64,000 nucleotides of DNA from an uncultured Treponema sp. (GTDB taxonomy: Bacteria > Spirochaetota > Spirochaetia > Treponematales > Treponemataceae). The notes beneath the pieces were generated by a model, which saw nothing but the letters and a program-made list of their open reading frames with translations, was not told the DNA's origin and did no database searches. Positions 1 to 9,175 of this stretch are shown in pieces. The first letter of the stretch is position 1, and every line of letters begins with the position of its first letter. The position numbers and the translations under genes were made by a program. The DNA lies in the NCBI GenBank assembly GCA_910584475.1, contig CAJUBD010000016.1, forward strand, positions 1 through 64,000, written 5' to 3'.

Positions 1-74
1 TTATTCCTTTTACACTTATTTTTATTGCTCTTCTTTTTATAATGCGGTTGCCCTGTCGAATGCGATTTCTCCTC

Positions 75-103
75 TTGACAAAAAATTATTTAAATTATAT
101 AAT
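75..103 (+). promoter_or_regulatory. Consensus sigma-70 promoter of rplM-rpsI
   Basis: TTGACA at 75-80 and TATAAT at 98-103 are separated by exactly 17 bp, a perfect match to the housekeeping consensus. It lies about 100 bp upstream of rplM, as expected for a strongly expressed ribosomal protein operon. Seen directly; activity is inferred. Confidence 0.9.
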
Positions 104-202
104 ATATTACCCCGTTAAAATCAATGACCGCTCATCATTGGTTGCGGCGCAATTTGGATGCGAAAATTGTTCCGCGCAAAATTTATTATAAGGGTTTTTA
201 TT

Positions 203-634
203 ATGATGAAAACTGTTTTTGTAAACGAAAAAGACCAGCAACGCAAATGGTACATCATTGATGCCGCTGGAAAACCGGTTGGACGCGTGGCCGCGAAAGC
301 AGCCGCTGTCATCCGTGGAAAGCACAAGGTCGCCTACACGCCGAATCAGGAAATGGGCGATTTCGTAATCGTAATCAACGCGGAAAAAGCCGTGATGACT
401 GGCACGAAGCGTAGCGAAAAACTTTATCATTATCACACGGGCTTCGTAGGCGGACTCAAGACTTTCACTTATGAAAAAATGTTGGAACGCCATCCCGAAG
501 AACCGATGCGCCGCGCGATTGCGGGAATGCTTCCTTCCGGAAGGCTTGGTCGTCGCTTGGAAAAGAATTTCAGGATTTACGCTGGCGCCGAGCATCCGCA
601 TGCTCCGCAGAATCCAACGCCGCTTGAAGTGTAA
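203..634 (+). CDS. rplM: 50S ribosomal protein L13
   Basis: L13 is an early-assembling protein of the large ribosomal subunit. The product is 143 aa, the usual bacterial length, with the family N-terminus (KWYIIDAAGKPVGR) and the internal YHYHTGF and MLPSGRLGR segments. An upstream ATG at 158 is in frame, but homology begins at the paired ATGs at 203/206; AAGGG at 190-194 favours 203. It is followed by rpsI in the order conserved in most bacteria and is served by the consensus promoter at 75-103. Confidence 0.97.
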   Translation: MMKTVFVNEKDQQRKWYIIDAAGKPVGRVAAKAAAVIRGKHKVAYTPNQEMGDFVIVINAEKAVMTGTKRSEKLYHYHTGFVGGLKTFTYEKMLERHPEEPMRRAIAGMLPSGRLGRRLEKNFRIYAGAEHPHAPQNPTPLEV

Positions 635-675
635 AGGTAATAATTTAAGGGGAAGCAAGGCAAAACGCCGCACAG

Positions 676-798
676 ATGACGCGTCATTTTGCTTTCAAAG
701 TTTGCGTAGCAAACTTTTATATTTGACCGCGTTTCTCATTTCATTGCGAAACGCGCTAAAAACTTTTTCGATTGTTGAAACAATCTTCAAAAGTTTTT
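676..798 (+). repeat. Cluster of hairpins between rplM and rpsI
   Basis: Four inverted repeats follow one another: a 12-bp perfect palindrome (676-687), AAAGTTTGC/GCAAACTTT (697-717), CGCGTTTC/GAAACGCG (728-755), and a long two-part hairpin (758-798, arms AAAAACTTTT/AAAAGTTTTT with ATTGTT/AACAAT inside). The last arm ends three bases before the rpsI Shine-Dalgarno, so folding could influence rpsI translation or mRNA processing. Related modules recur throughout the window. Confidence 0.75.
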
Positions 799-811
799 AT
801 TTGGAGAATTT

Positions 812-1207
812 ATGGCTGCAAAAAATATCGCTATAGGAACAGGTCGCAGAAAGACTGCCGTCGCGCGCGTTTTCTTGCGCGAGGGTTCGGGAAAAATCGT
901 AGTGAACGGAAAGGACGTAAAGGACTATTTCGCCACCGCCGAACAGATTCGCGCGGTTCACCAGCCGCTTTTGGTAACGTCGAACGACAACAAATTTGAC
1001 ATTTTCATCAATGTGAGTGGCGGCGGACTCAACGGACAGGCGGGCGCATGCTTGCACGGCATTTCGCGCGCTTTGCTCCAAGTGGATCAGGATTGCCGCA
1101 CGGCCCTCAAGTCAAACGGCTATCTCACTCGCGACAGTCGCATGGTCGAACGAAAGAAGTACGGTCAGAAGGGCGCGCGCAGAAGATTCCAATTCAGCAA
1201 ACGATAG
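812..1207 (+). CDS. rpsI: 30S ribosomal protein S9
   Basis: S9 sits in the head of the small subunit, with its C-terminal tail reaching the P-site tRNA. The 131-aa product has the family features GTGRRKTAVARV near the N-terminus, GGGLNGQAGA in the middle and the basic tail GARRRFQFSKR ending in the invariant KR. GGAG at 803-806 supports the ATG. It is co-transcribed with rplM across a hairpin-rich 177-bp gap and followed by a strong intrinsic terminator. Confidence 0.97.
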   Translation: MAAKNIAIGTGRRKTAVARVFLREGSGKIVVNGKDVKDYFATAEQIRAVHQPLLVTSNDNKFDIFINVSGGGLNGQAGACLHGISRALLQVDQDCRTALKSNGYLTRDSRMVERKKYGQKGARRRFQFSKR

Positions 1208-1225
1208 TCGTTTTCATGCGTTTTC

Positions 1226-1257
1226 AAAAAGCTCTGGTTTTTGCCAGGGCTTTTTTT
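1226..1257 (+). terminator. Rho-independent terminator after rpsI
   Basis: AAAAAGCTCTGG (1226-1237) pairs with CCAGGGCTTTTTTT (1244-1257) across a 6-nt loop, with one G-U pair, ending in a run of seven T. It closes the rplM-rpsI operon. Confidence 0.88.
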
Positions 1258-1281
1258 ATGCGCTGATTCGTACAGAGTGTT

Positions 1282-1310
1282 CATGTCCCGATGCTCTGCG
1301 TCGAGACATG
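1282..1310 (+). repeat. Dispersed hairpin repeat (class C), copy 1
   Basis: CATGTC (1282-1287) pairs with GACATG (1305-1310) and CGATGC with GCGTCG around a TCT loop, with a single C/A mismatch. It is followed by TTGATTT and lies just upstream of recX. A second copy at 39092-39120 has the same architecture and flanks but different, still complementary, stem bases. Confidence 0.7.
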
Positions 1311-1326
1311 TTGATTTGGAGGGAAA

Positions 1327-1980
1327 ATGCGGATTTTGAAAATAGAAAACATCGGAAGCGACTGTTACAAAATCACGACGGAAAGCGCGGAATTTTTTCT
1401 TCGTGCCCAATATTTGCGCTTTGTGCGCGAGGAAGAACTTTGCGAGGACGCGGATTTTTTGGAAAGTCGTGAAGATGATTTGCTTTTTGCAGGATTCGCG
1501 TTCGCGGCGGAAAAAAAAGCCGTGTCTTATCTTGAGCGTTGCGAGCAATGTCGTGCGGGCTTGCAGAAAAAACTTCTCCAAAAGAATTTTGAAAAAACTG
1601 CCGTGAACGCCGCGCTTGATTATTTGGAGCGACGCAATTTTTTGAGCGACGAGCGTTTCGCGCGGGCGTGGCTCAATTCCCACAGAATCGCAAAGCCGCA
1701 GGGACGCGCGCGGCTTTCTGCGGAACTTTCTTCGCGCGGAATCGGGCGGGCGACATCGGAAAATGCCTTGCGCGAATTTTTTGAGGAAAATAGCGAGGAA
1801 GAACTTTGTCTGCGAGCATTGAAAAAGCGCGCCCGCGAAAAAAAGTCGGGCGAAAAACTTGTAGCGGCATTGCGGCGAGACGGGTTTTCATATAAGACGA
1901 TTCGCACAGTGATGGCGGAATTTGAAGAATATGTTTTGAATTCTTCGACTGAGGAATCCGCAAGCAGAGAAGCGCAGTGA
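1327..1980 (+). CDS. recX: Recombination regulator RecX
   Basis: RecX binds RecA filaments and modulates homologous recombination. The 217-aa protein shows the three-helix repeats of the family: a first repeat around residues 60-80 (A-x5-L), YLERRNFLSDERFARAW near 110 with the characteristic DERFAR motif, and a C-terminal repeat rich in K and R. The ATG at 1327 is preceded by a GGAGGG Shine-Dalgarno. recA is not adjacent here. The tail is rich in S and E. Confidence rests on the DERFAR segment and overall length. Confidence 0.9.
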   Translation: MRILKIENIGSDCYKITTESAEFFLRAQYLRFVREEELCEDADFLESREDDLLFAGFAFAAEKKAVSYLERCEQCRAGLQKKLLQKNFEKTAVNAALDYLERRNFLSDERFARAWLNSHRIAKPQGRARLSAELSSRGIGRATSENALREFFEENSEEELCLRALKKRAREKKSGEKLVAALRRDGFSYKTIRTVMAEFEEYVLNSSTEESASREAQ

Positions 1981-2261
1981 GAGGGGTAACGAAGCGCATG
2001 CCCTGCGCGAGTTTTTGCGAAAAATGATTTGTCATTTTCGGGCTTGACCCGGAAATCTGTTTGCGGCGATAGACCTCCGTGTCAAACACGGAGATGGCAC
2101 AATTGCGCATAGAGGTGACGGCAACGCATGAAGAAGACAACAGCGTCGCACGAGCATCCGACGACGGCAACGCATAGAGGTGTCAGGCAGGGATTCGACG
2201 GACCCTATCTCCGCCCATATTTTTTTTCATTTTGTAAAAACTTGCTGCCGTTTTTTTAAAT
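1981..2261. other. Intergenic region without a gene; short direct repeats
   Basis: No credible reading frame. GCATAGAGGTG occurs at 2107-2117 and 2172-2182, and GACGGCAACGCAT at 2117-2129 and 2163-2175, so a roughly 65-bp unit is partly duplicated. A fragment resembling the TTGTCGGG...CCCGACAA hairpin seen at 43700 and 45357 lies near 2025-2055. The region separates convergent recX and sppA. Confidence 0.5.
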
Positions 2262-3365
2262 TCAATTTTTGTATAAATACGCCGGATATTCTATGTCGGG
2301 CGCAAGAGTTTCTAGCGCGGCTTTTGTTACAGGGTCGAACAATGCGGATGGATTTTTTATGCCTGAAATTATTCTGAAAAATCTGTTGAAAAACGGTGGC
2401 TCGTATTCGTATTTGTAGTCGTAAAATTTTATGTCATTTTCTTCTTCGGTGAGTCCATTCTCAAGCGCGATTTTGTCAGCCATCCTTTCTTGCGCGTCTA
2501 CGAGAGTTCCTATCGAATCAATCAAGCCATTACTTTGCGCCTGCTTCGCGGTATATATTCGCCCGTCTGCAAGTTCGCGAATTTGAGAAATGGACTTTTG
2601 CCGCGCGGAAGCGACTATGTTCGTAAATTGATCGTATGCATCATCCGCTATAGACTGCATAATTTTCTGCTGCTCTTCTGTGAGCGGCGAATTGAAGTTT
2701 AGCATATTCTTGTTTTTGCCGGCCGTAAAAGTCGTAGTCTTGATTCCGATTTTTTGTAGAAATTCTGTCGCGTCAAGAGAAGAACCTGCGATGACGCCAA
2801 TGCTGCCGGTAAGCGTGTTTCGGTTCGCCCAAATCGTGTCGGCTGCGCACGCGATGTAATAACCGCCCGAAGCCGCCATGGATTCAAAATACGCCCAAAC
2901 TTCTTTTCCCGAATTCCTGTAATCTTTTAGAGCAAGGTATGCTTCATCGGCTTCGTAGACCGTGCCGCCGGGCGAATCCACCACCAACAAAATTCCCGCA
3001 TTGTACGGATCTTCTTTCAAATCCTCGATTGCGGACAAAAGCCATTCTTGATTGTAAGTTTCGTTCGCTTTTTGGATTACGCCGTTGACATAAAGAGTCG
3101 CGACATACATTCCCTTTGAACGGGAAAAATTTCCAATCGGAAAATTGATGTTTATGCCTTCTGGAAATGAAAAAGAATCTTGCGCCGGAGTTTTCGCAGG
3201 ATTTGTTTTTTTAGAAAAAAGACCGCCGAATAAAATCGCATAGGCGAGGGCAAGAATTGCGAGCGCGATTGCTACAACAAGGAAGATCTTTCCGCCATTT
3301 TTTTTGCCTTTCTTGCCTTTCCCGCTTTTTTCAAAATTTTCATCGTCCAAAAAGTCTTCATCCAT
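2262..3365 (-). CDS. sppA: Signal peptide peptidase SppA (S49 family)
   Basis: Membrane-anchored serine protease that degrades remnant signal peptides and misfolded envelope proteins. The protein is 367 aa; a cytoplasmic N-terminus rich in acidic and KGKKG residues precedes one transmembrane helix at about residues 25-45, then the S49 catalytic domain. The nucleophile Ser lies in ESMAASGGYY, and the general-base Lys is likely the one in GKNKNM. This single-domain short form resembles the Gram-positive and spirochete type rather than the double-domain E. coli SppA. The start at 3365 is chosen because a GGAG motif precedes it; a longer in-frame extension lacks a ribosome-binding site. Confidence 0.92.
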   Translation of the reverse strand: MDEDFLDDENFEKSGKGKKGKKNGGKIFLVVAIALAILALAYAILFGGLFSKKTNPAKTPAQDSFSFPEGININFPIGNFSRSKGMYVATLYVNGVIQKANETYNQEWLLSAIEDLKEDPYNAGILLVVDSPGGTVYEADEAYLALKDYRNSGKEVWAYFESMAASGGYYIACAADTIWANRNTLTGSIGVIAGSSLDATEFLQKIGIKTTTFTAGKNKNMLNFNSPLTEEQQKIMQSIADDAYDQFTNIVASARQKSISQIRELADGRIYTAKQAQSNGLIDSIGTLVDAQERMADKIALENGLTEEENDIKFYDYKYEYEPPFFNRFFRIISGIKNPSALFDPVTKAALETLAPDIEYPAYLYKN

Positions 3366-3428
3366 AGTTTTTCTCCGTCTTATTTCCAATGATTTTGTAA
3401 ATACCAACTTTCGAAACCATTGAAAAAC

Positions 3429-3562
3429 GCGATTTTGCAACGAAGCGAAAAATCGCAGTCATATAAACGAGCTTGTTTCGACAAACTCAAGGTTAAAATT
3501 CTAGCGCGGGTTTTTCGCAAAAAAACAAGGCGAAGAAACCGATGGCAAGTCATAAGACTTGC
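3429..3562. repeat. Palindromic repeat cluster upstream of sppA
   Basis: Inverted repeats GCGATTTT/AAAATCGC (3429-3455), an imperfect GAG-TTTG...CAAACTC element near 3469-3488 belonging to the class A repeats, and GCAAGT/ACTTGC (3545-3562). These fill the gap between purA and sppA, both transcribed on the minus strand. Confidence 0.6.
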
Positions 3563-3596
3563 GTGCTATTTTAGCCGCTGATTTTAAGCGTCTGCT

Positions 3597-4835
3597 TTAT
3601 TTTTTCGCTTCCTTTTTCCACGGATTTAGTCTCATGTAAGTTTCGCCGCGCTCGCTGCCCACGGAAACGATTCCAACCGGCGTGTTCGTAAACTCTTCGA
3701 TAAATTCTATGTAAGCCTTGGCATTCTTGGGCATCTTGGAATACGAGCCGCATTCCTTGAGATTTTTCTTCCAGCCCGCGAACTTTTGCAGGACAGGCTT
3801 CGCCGCGTTGAGCGCGGGAATGCTCGTGGGAAATTCCGTGACAATCTTTCCATCGATTTCGTAGGCGACACACGCTTCGATTTCGTCCATCGTGTCGTAA
3901 ATGTCCAAATGCGTGAGCACGAGCGAATCTATCGAATTGACATGGCACGCATAGCGAAGCGCAACCAAATCCAAATACCCGCAGCGGCGCGGCCGACCAG
4001 TCGTAACGCCGAATTCGTTTCCAGTTTTGCGCACAAAATCGCAAAGTTCGCCCTCGCTTTCCGAATTGAATTCGCTTGGCATAGGCCCGTTTCCCACGCG
4101 AGTTTCATAAGCCTTGAACACGCCGAAAATCCTGTCAATCGCGCGAGGTCCTATTCCAGAGCCAGTTGACGCGCCAGCGGAACAAGACGCTCCGCTTGAA
4201 ACATAAGGATAAGTGCCGCTGTCGATGTCGAGCATCGCGCCTTGCGCCCCTTCGAACAAAACATTGTCTTTGCGGCATTCCCACATTTTCTCCGCGATGT
4301 TCACGCGCATCGAAAGAAGCCGCTCCATATATGGTTTAAGGAATTTTTTGTCTGCAGCGTCAAGGTCGTCCATCTTTTCCTGCCAATCCAAATCGGCAAG
4401 GCGTATTCCATCGCGTTCGGATTTCTGCGAATATGTCGTTCCGATTCCGCGCCCTGTCGTACCAATTGGTCGCTTGCGGGCGGCATCGCGCTTTTTGTCC
4501 ATTTCGCGATAACCGGGCAAAACGATGTGCGCCCTGTCGGAAATGAAAACGCGCCCCTCCCATTCTATTCCGTTGTCCTTAAGCATTTTCAGTTCGTCGA
4601 AAAGCGCCTCGGGATCGATGACCATTCCGGAACCGAGGAAAACAGTTTTTTCAGGGTAAAGGATTCCTGAAGGCACTTGGTGCAGTGCGTACTTTTTTTT
4701 GCCGACGACAATAGTGTGACCGGCATTCGCGCCGCCCGCGAAACGCACGACATGTTTTGCCTTTTCCGCCAAAAAATCCACAATCTTGCCTTTGCCTTCG
4801 TCGCCCCATTGAGCGCCCATCACGACAACATTCAT
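3597..4835 (-). CDS. purA: Adenylosuccinate synthetase
   Basis: Joins IMP and aspartate with GTP hydrolysis to make adenylosuccinate, the first committed step to AMP; purB in this window carries out the next step. The 412-aa product has the GDEGKGK phosphate-binding loop at about residues 11-17, GANAGHT, the IMP-site segment GTTGRGIGTTY, and TTGRPRRCGYLD near residue 290. ATG at 4835 is 7 nt downstream of GGAGG (4843-4847); a TTG one codon earlier is less likely. The gene has its own near-consensus promoter at 4898-4926. The length is slightly below the usual 425-430 aa, with all key motifs present. Confidence 0.96.
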   Translation of the reverse strand: MNVVVMGAQWGDEGKGKIVDFLAEKAKHVVRFAGGANAGHTIVVGKKKYALHQVPSGILYPEKTVFLGSGMVIDPEALFDELKMLKDNGIEWEGRVFISDRAHIVLPGYREMDKKRDAARKRPIGTTGRGIGTTYSQKSERDGIRLADLDWQEKMDDLDAADKKFLKPYMERLLSMRVNIAEKMWECRKDNVLFEGAQGAMLDIDSGTYPYVSSGASCSAGASTGSGIGPRAIDRIFGVFKAYETRVGNGPMPSEFNSESEGELCDFVRKTGNEFGVTTGRPRRCGYLDLVALRYACHVNSIDSLVLTHLDIYDTMDEIEACVAYEIDGKIVTEFPTSIPALNAAKPVLQKFAGWKKNLKECGSYSKMPKNAKAYIEFIEEFTNTPVGIVSVGSERGETYMRLNPWKKEAKK

Positions 4836-4897
4836 CAAAAGGCCTCCAAACGAAAATATTGGACGTGTTCGGAAATTTCAGTTTTCCAAACGCATTT

Positions 4898-4926
4898 ATT
4901 ATAACATAAAACGCGCGTTTGTGCAA
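4898..4926 (-). promoter_or_regulatory. Sigma-70 promoter of purA
   Basis: On the minus strand TTGCAC (4926-4921) and TATAAT (4903-4898) are 17 bp apart, about 60 bp before the purA start codon. It is divergent to the promoter at 4968-4996. Confidence 0.82.
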
Positions 4927-4967
4927 GGATATTTGAGATGACTTGTCGTTATAAAAATAAAAAGTCA

Positions 4968-4996
4968 TTGACATTAGTATAAAAAAATGCTATGTT
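4968..4996 (+). promoter_or_regulatory. Sigma-70 promoter of the YidC-sulfatase gene
   Basis: TTGACA (4968-4973) and TATGTT (4991-4996) with a 17-bp spacer, 32 bp upstream of the ATG at 5028, which also has an AAGGA ribosome-binding site. Confidence 0.78.
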
Positions 4997-5027
4997 AAGA
5001 AAACTGATATTTTCAAGGAAATAAAAA

Positions 5028-7771
5028 ATGTCTTTTTTTTCAATTCTTTACACAATTATAATATATCCGATTCAACTGCTGCTTGAATGCTGCTATATGA
5101 TTTTTAGCGCAATTTTAGACGGCATTCACGGAAGCGAAGGAATCGCCGTGATTCTTTTGAGTTTCGTAGTCACCCTTCTCACCATTCCTTTATACATTGT
5201 TGCGGAAAGTTGGGCGGAAAAAGAACGACTGACACAGGAAAAAATGGCTGTGCGGCTTGCAAAAATAAAAAAGGCGTTCAAGGGCGATGAGCGCTATATG
5301 ATGCAAAGTGAATACTACAGACAAAACAATTACCATCCGCTTATGGCGCTGCGCTCTAGCTTCAGCATATTGATTCAAGTGCCCTTTTTTCTTGCAGCCT
5401 ATAATTTCTTGTCGCACTTGGAGTCTTTAAAAGGTGTTTCATTCCTATTCATAAAGGATTTTGGTTCTCCTGATGCGACTTTAAAAATCGGGTCGCTTGC
5501 AATAAATATTTTGCCCATTTTAATGACGCTCATTAACTGCATCTCTGGGTTTGTATATTCAAAGGGGCATCCTCTGCGTGAAAAATTGCAAATTTATGGT
5601 CTTGCCTTGATTTTTCTTGTCATTCTGTATAACTCGCCGTCTGGACTGGTAGTCTATTGGACTATGAACAACATTCTTTCCCTTGTGAAAAATATCTTCT
5701 ATAAATTAAAGAATCCTAAAAAAGTCCTGTATATAGTGTGCTGCATTGTCGCCGCGATTTTTATTATAAGCGTCTTTACCGTTTTATCAAAAACAAAAAC
5801 CATCTATAGACTTGCGGTTATTCTTTTTGCCTTGCTATTGATACTGATTCCGTTTATCATTAAAGCATTCAATTTCTTAATCACTGATAGATTTTTGTTC
5901 CTCGAAGAAAACAGCACTTTGCGCCTTGCACTATTTTTGCTTTCCGCAATAGGCATCGCCATACTTGCGGGACTTGTAATCCCCTCGACTTTAATGCAGT
6001 CAGAGCCGGAGCAATTTTCATACATCGATGGCTACACAACGCCATTCGTTTTTTTGCGCGCGCCATTCATTCAATCGCTTGGGCTGTTTTTATTTTGGCC
6101 CGTATGCTTTTACGCCCTTTTTTCCGTAAAAACAAAGAAGACCATGGCAATTCTATTCTCATTCCTCCTGATTTTGGCAGTCGTAAACTGCTTTGTTTTC
6201 TCCGGAAATTACGGTCCCATCGAGCCGACGCTCCTTTTTATGGAGTCGCAGTATTTCACAAACGCACGGCTCACTTTCATAAGCATGGCGGCGGCGATTG
6301 TCCTGCTCATGGCGTTTGTTCTGACCCTGCATTTTAAGGCCGGGCTTCTTGCCGCGGTATCCACCATATTTATTATGGCGTTTGGAATTCTTTCCATAAA
6401 AAACTGCGTTTCAATAGGCAGAGCATTTAAAAATATGACACCTCCTGTAACCCTTGAAAGAGCGGAGCCAATCTACCATCTTTCGCGGAACGGCAAGAAT
6501 GTGATTGTCGTTATGCAGGATCGACTCATATCCGCAAAAATTCCAGAAATTTTGGAGGAGCGACCTGATTTAAGGGAACGGCTTGATGGATTCATCTATT
6601 ATCCAAACACGACATCTTTTGGAACTCTCACAATGTTCGGAACCCCAGGGCTCTTTGGCGGCTACGACTACACGCCATGGCAAATAAACCATACGCCTGA
6701 AAAAACGCTGCAACAAAAACATAATGAAGCCTTGCTCACAATGCCCTTGATTTTTTTGGGAGAAAATCAAAACGAAAATGCAATTAACGGGGGGGGTATA
6801 ACGTAACCGTCTCCGACTTACCTTACGAAAACTACCTTGAGCAACCAGTCTCACAAATATATGAGGACTATCCGAAAATAAACAGGCTTTCAGTACAAGG
6901 TTCTGTTTCAGATATTTGGTATAAGCGAAATAATTATGAAAGAACGAACTATGTAAGCAAATGCGCATTGAGAAATTTCCTCCTCTTCAGCATATTCAAA
7001 ATGGCAACCCCTGCCGTTAGACGAATCATTTACCAGGACGGATATTGGAGTTCTGACACAGCAAACAAAGATGAAACTTCCTTTATAAACAACTACTCCC
7101 AGTTGGACTTGCTTGATGAACTGTTTGATGGCGAAAGCGAAAAGAACAGTTTTATTATGATTGTCAACGAAATGACTCATGAACCTGCTCTCCTCCAACT
7201 GCCAGACTACACCCCGTCAAAAAACATTGACAACAGCATTTTCAAAAATGTAGACAGAAACAATATTCAGGACACCGACTATCATATTAACGCTTGCGCA
7301 TTGCTTCGGTGGGCTGAATTCTTTGATTATTTGCGGGAACAAAATCTTTATGACAACACAAGAATAATCATAGTTTCAGATCATGGAAGCCATGGAAAAA
7401 GTAAAATATACAAGGAAAGTGGAAAACTCCCCTTTAGGATTCAAAGAATGAGCGCCTCCCTGCTTGTAAAGGACTTCAATGCGCACGGGGCAATAAAAAC
7501 GGACATGTCCTTTATGACAAATGCCGACACCCCCTATCTTGCAACGAAAGGTTTGATTGAGAATGCGAGAAATCCGTTTACTGGAAGTCCTGTGAAAATG
7601 GACGATGAAGATGATAAATTGGAAAAAACAATTGTAATGGTTGCACCCGCCGTATCCACACGGGTGAGGCACGAAACTGAATGGAAGGTCGATGGATACT
7701 ACAAGGTAAATGGCTCCATTTTTGATGAGAACAACTGGACAAAAATCGACAGCGTAGAGACGACAAGATGA
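5028..7771 (+). CDS. YidC-like insertase domain fused to LtaS-like sulfatase, frameshifted in a G8 tract
   Basis: The upstream frame (592 aa, stop at 6806) begins with a YidC/Oxa1-like domain (about residues 1-230: TM helices, a KERLTQEKM cytoplasmic loop, then FFLAAYNFLSHL and SPSGLVVYWTMNN, typical of YidC). More TM helices follow, then the start of an alkaline-phosphatase-fold domain (PNTTSFGTLTMFGTPGLFGG, containing the likely Thr nucleophile). Eight G at 6789-6796 shift the frame into a stop. The remaining sulfatase half continues in the +2 frame from 6797 to 7771 and includes the metal-binding SDHGSHG. Nine (or six) G would give one 914-aa protein. Known enzymes of this fold transfer glycerol phosphate or phosphoethanolamine to envelope polymers. 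It is followed by a CDP-glycerol transferase, so a role in a teichoic-like surface polymer is inferred. The frameshift is either phase variation or a sequencing error. Confidence 0.85.
6789..6796 (+). repeat. Run of eight G inside the YidC-sulfatase gene
   Basis: A homopolymeric G8 tract sits exactly where the open frame switches. Slipped-strand mispairing in G runs is a known on/off mechanism in treponemes and other bacteria; here eight G gives the off state and nine G the on state. Confidence 0.9.
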
Positions 7772-7838
7772 AATCAATAGTGAGATTTACAGGATGCAAT
7801 AAAAATTTCATCGTCCGACATTTTTATGGAGGTAAAAA

Positions 7839-9062
7839 TTGACACAAACCTTGCTTTATATTGACCCTGGCACAGGAAGCATGCTTTTTTCACTGGCAAT
7901 CGGAGTGGCAACGACGCTTGTTTTTGCAGTACGTGCGCTGGCAGTAAAACTGAGATTTGTTTTGAGTGGGGGAAAGGCGCAAAAAATCTCATCTAATAAA
8001 ATCCCATATGTCATATTCAGCGACCACAAGCGTTACTGGAATGTTTTCAAGCCGGTTTGCGATGAGTTTGAGCGGCATAAAATTCCGCTCGTGTACTACA
8101 CACAGTCAGCGGATGACCCCGCGCTTTCGGAAAAATATGAGTTCGTCAAGGCGGAATTCATCGGGGAAGGCAACAGGGGACTGGTTCGGATGAACATGCT
8201 GAACGCGGGAACGGTCATTTCCACAACCCCGGGACTTGATGTCCTGCAATGGAGGCGCAGTAAGACTGCCGATAGATACATCCATATCCCGCACACGGTT
8301 ACCGACCTGAGCGACTACAGGATGTTCGGCCTTGACCACTATGATGCGGTTCTATGCACAGGACAAAACCAAGTCGATTTCATTCGGAAAATCGAGGGAC
8401 TTCGACCCACAATAAAAAGGAAGGACTGCGTGATTGTCGGCTCCACCTATCTCGACGCGAACCTTGAGCGCGCGAGGAGCCTTGCTCCGCATCTTCCAAG
8501 CAAGGACAATCCGACCGTTTTAGTCGCGCCCAGCTGGGGGATGAGCTCGATTTTAAATCGCTTTGGGGAAGTGCTCATTTCATCCCTCTTGGGTTCCGGT
8601 CTAAAAGTCATCGTGCGCCCGCACCCTCAAAGTCTGGCATCCGAAAAAGAGATGCTGGAAACGCTTGAAACAAAATTCGCCGGCAAAGAAATCGAGTGGA
8701 ACTTCGACAACGACAACCTTTCGGTTTTGAACCGCGCCGACATCCTCATCACTGACTTTTCGGGCATCATCTTTGACTACGCGCTGATATTCGACCGCCC
8801 GCTCATTTATGCCGAAACAAATTTCGACACTTCTCCTTACGATGCCGACTGGCTTGACGAAAGGATGTGGACATTCCGTGCCGCGGAGAAGATCGGGATA
8901 AAACTCGAGGAAAAGGATTTTCATAAAATTGGAGAAATCATACGCAATGCAATGGCAAGCGAAAGGATGTCGGAGGAGCGGGAAAAGGTGAAAAAAGAAT
9001 GCTGGCAAAACATCGGCGGCGCGGCAAAGGCAATTTTTGAATATGCGACGTCAGCGATATAA
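7839..9062 (+). CDS. CDP-glycerol glycerophosphotransferase-like protein
   Basis: 407-aa member of the CDP-glycerol:poly(glycerophosphate) transferase family (TagB/TagF type). The N-terminus has the LYIDPGTGSM signature and a membrane helix; the C-terminal half has the nucleotide-binding hallmarks VIVRPHPQS near residue 260 and DILITDFSGIIFDYALI near residue 305. The start is a TTG, 6 nt after GGAGG at 7828-7832; no ATG would preserve the conserved N-terminus. It lies 67 bp downstream of the YidC-sulfatase gene and is probably co-transcribed, supporting a joint role in a glycerol-phosphate-containing surface glycan or lipid. The acceptor is unknown. Confidence 0.85.
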   Translation: MTQTLLYIDPGTGSMLFSLAIGVATTLVFAVRALAVKLRFVLSGGKAQKISSNKIPYVIFSDHKRYWNVFKPVCDEFERHKIPLVYYTQSADDPALSEKYEFVKAEFIGEGNRGLVRMNMLNAGTVISTTPGLDVLQWRRSKTADRYIHIPHTVTDLSDYRMFGLDHYDAVLCTGQNQVDFIRKIEGLRPTIKRKDCVIVGSTYLDANLERARSLAPHLPSKDNPTVLVAPSWGMSSILNRFGEVLISSLLGSGLKVIVRPHPQSLASEKEMLETLETKFAGKEIEWNFDNDNLSVLNRADILITDFSGIIFDYALIFDRPLIYAETNFDTSPYDADWLDERMWTFRAAEKIGIKLEEKDFHKIGEIIRNAMASERMSEEREKVKKECWQNIGGAAKAIFEYATSAI

Positions 9063-9130
9063 ATTCCAAAAAACCGACATGAAAACTTGCTACTAAAAAA
9101 TTTTCTCACGACTTAAAAAAAATCACGCAT

Positions 9131-9164
9131 AAAAAAGTCCGCCTCCAAAACGAAAGCGGACTTT
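9131..9164 (-). terminator. Intrinsic terminator of pflB
   Basis: AAAGTCCGC (9134-9142) pairs with GCGGACTTT (9156-9164); read on the minus strand the hairpin is followed by a T-run (complement of 9131-9136). It lies between convergent pflB and the transferase gene and may work in both directions. Confidence 0.82.
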
Positions 9165-9175
9165 GAAGTCAAAAA

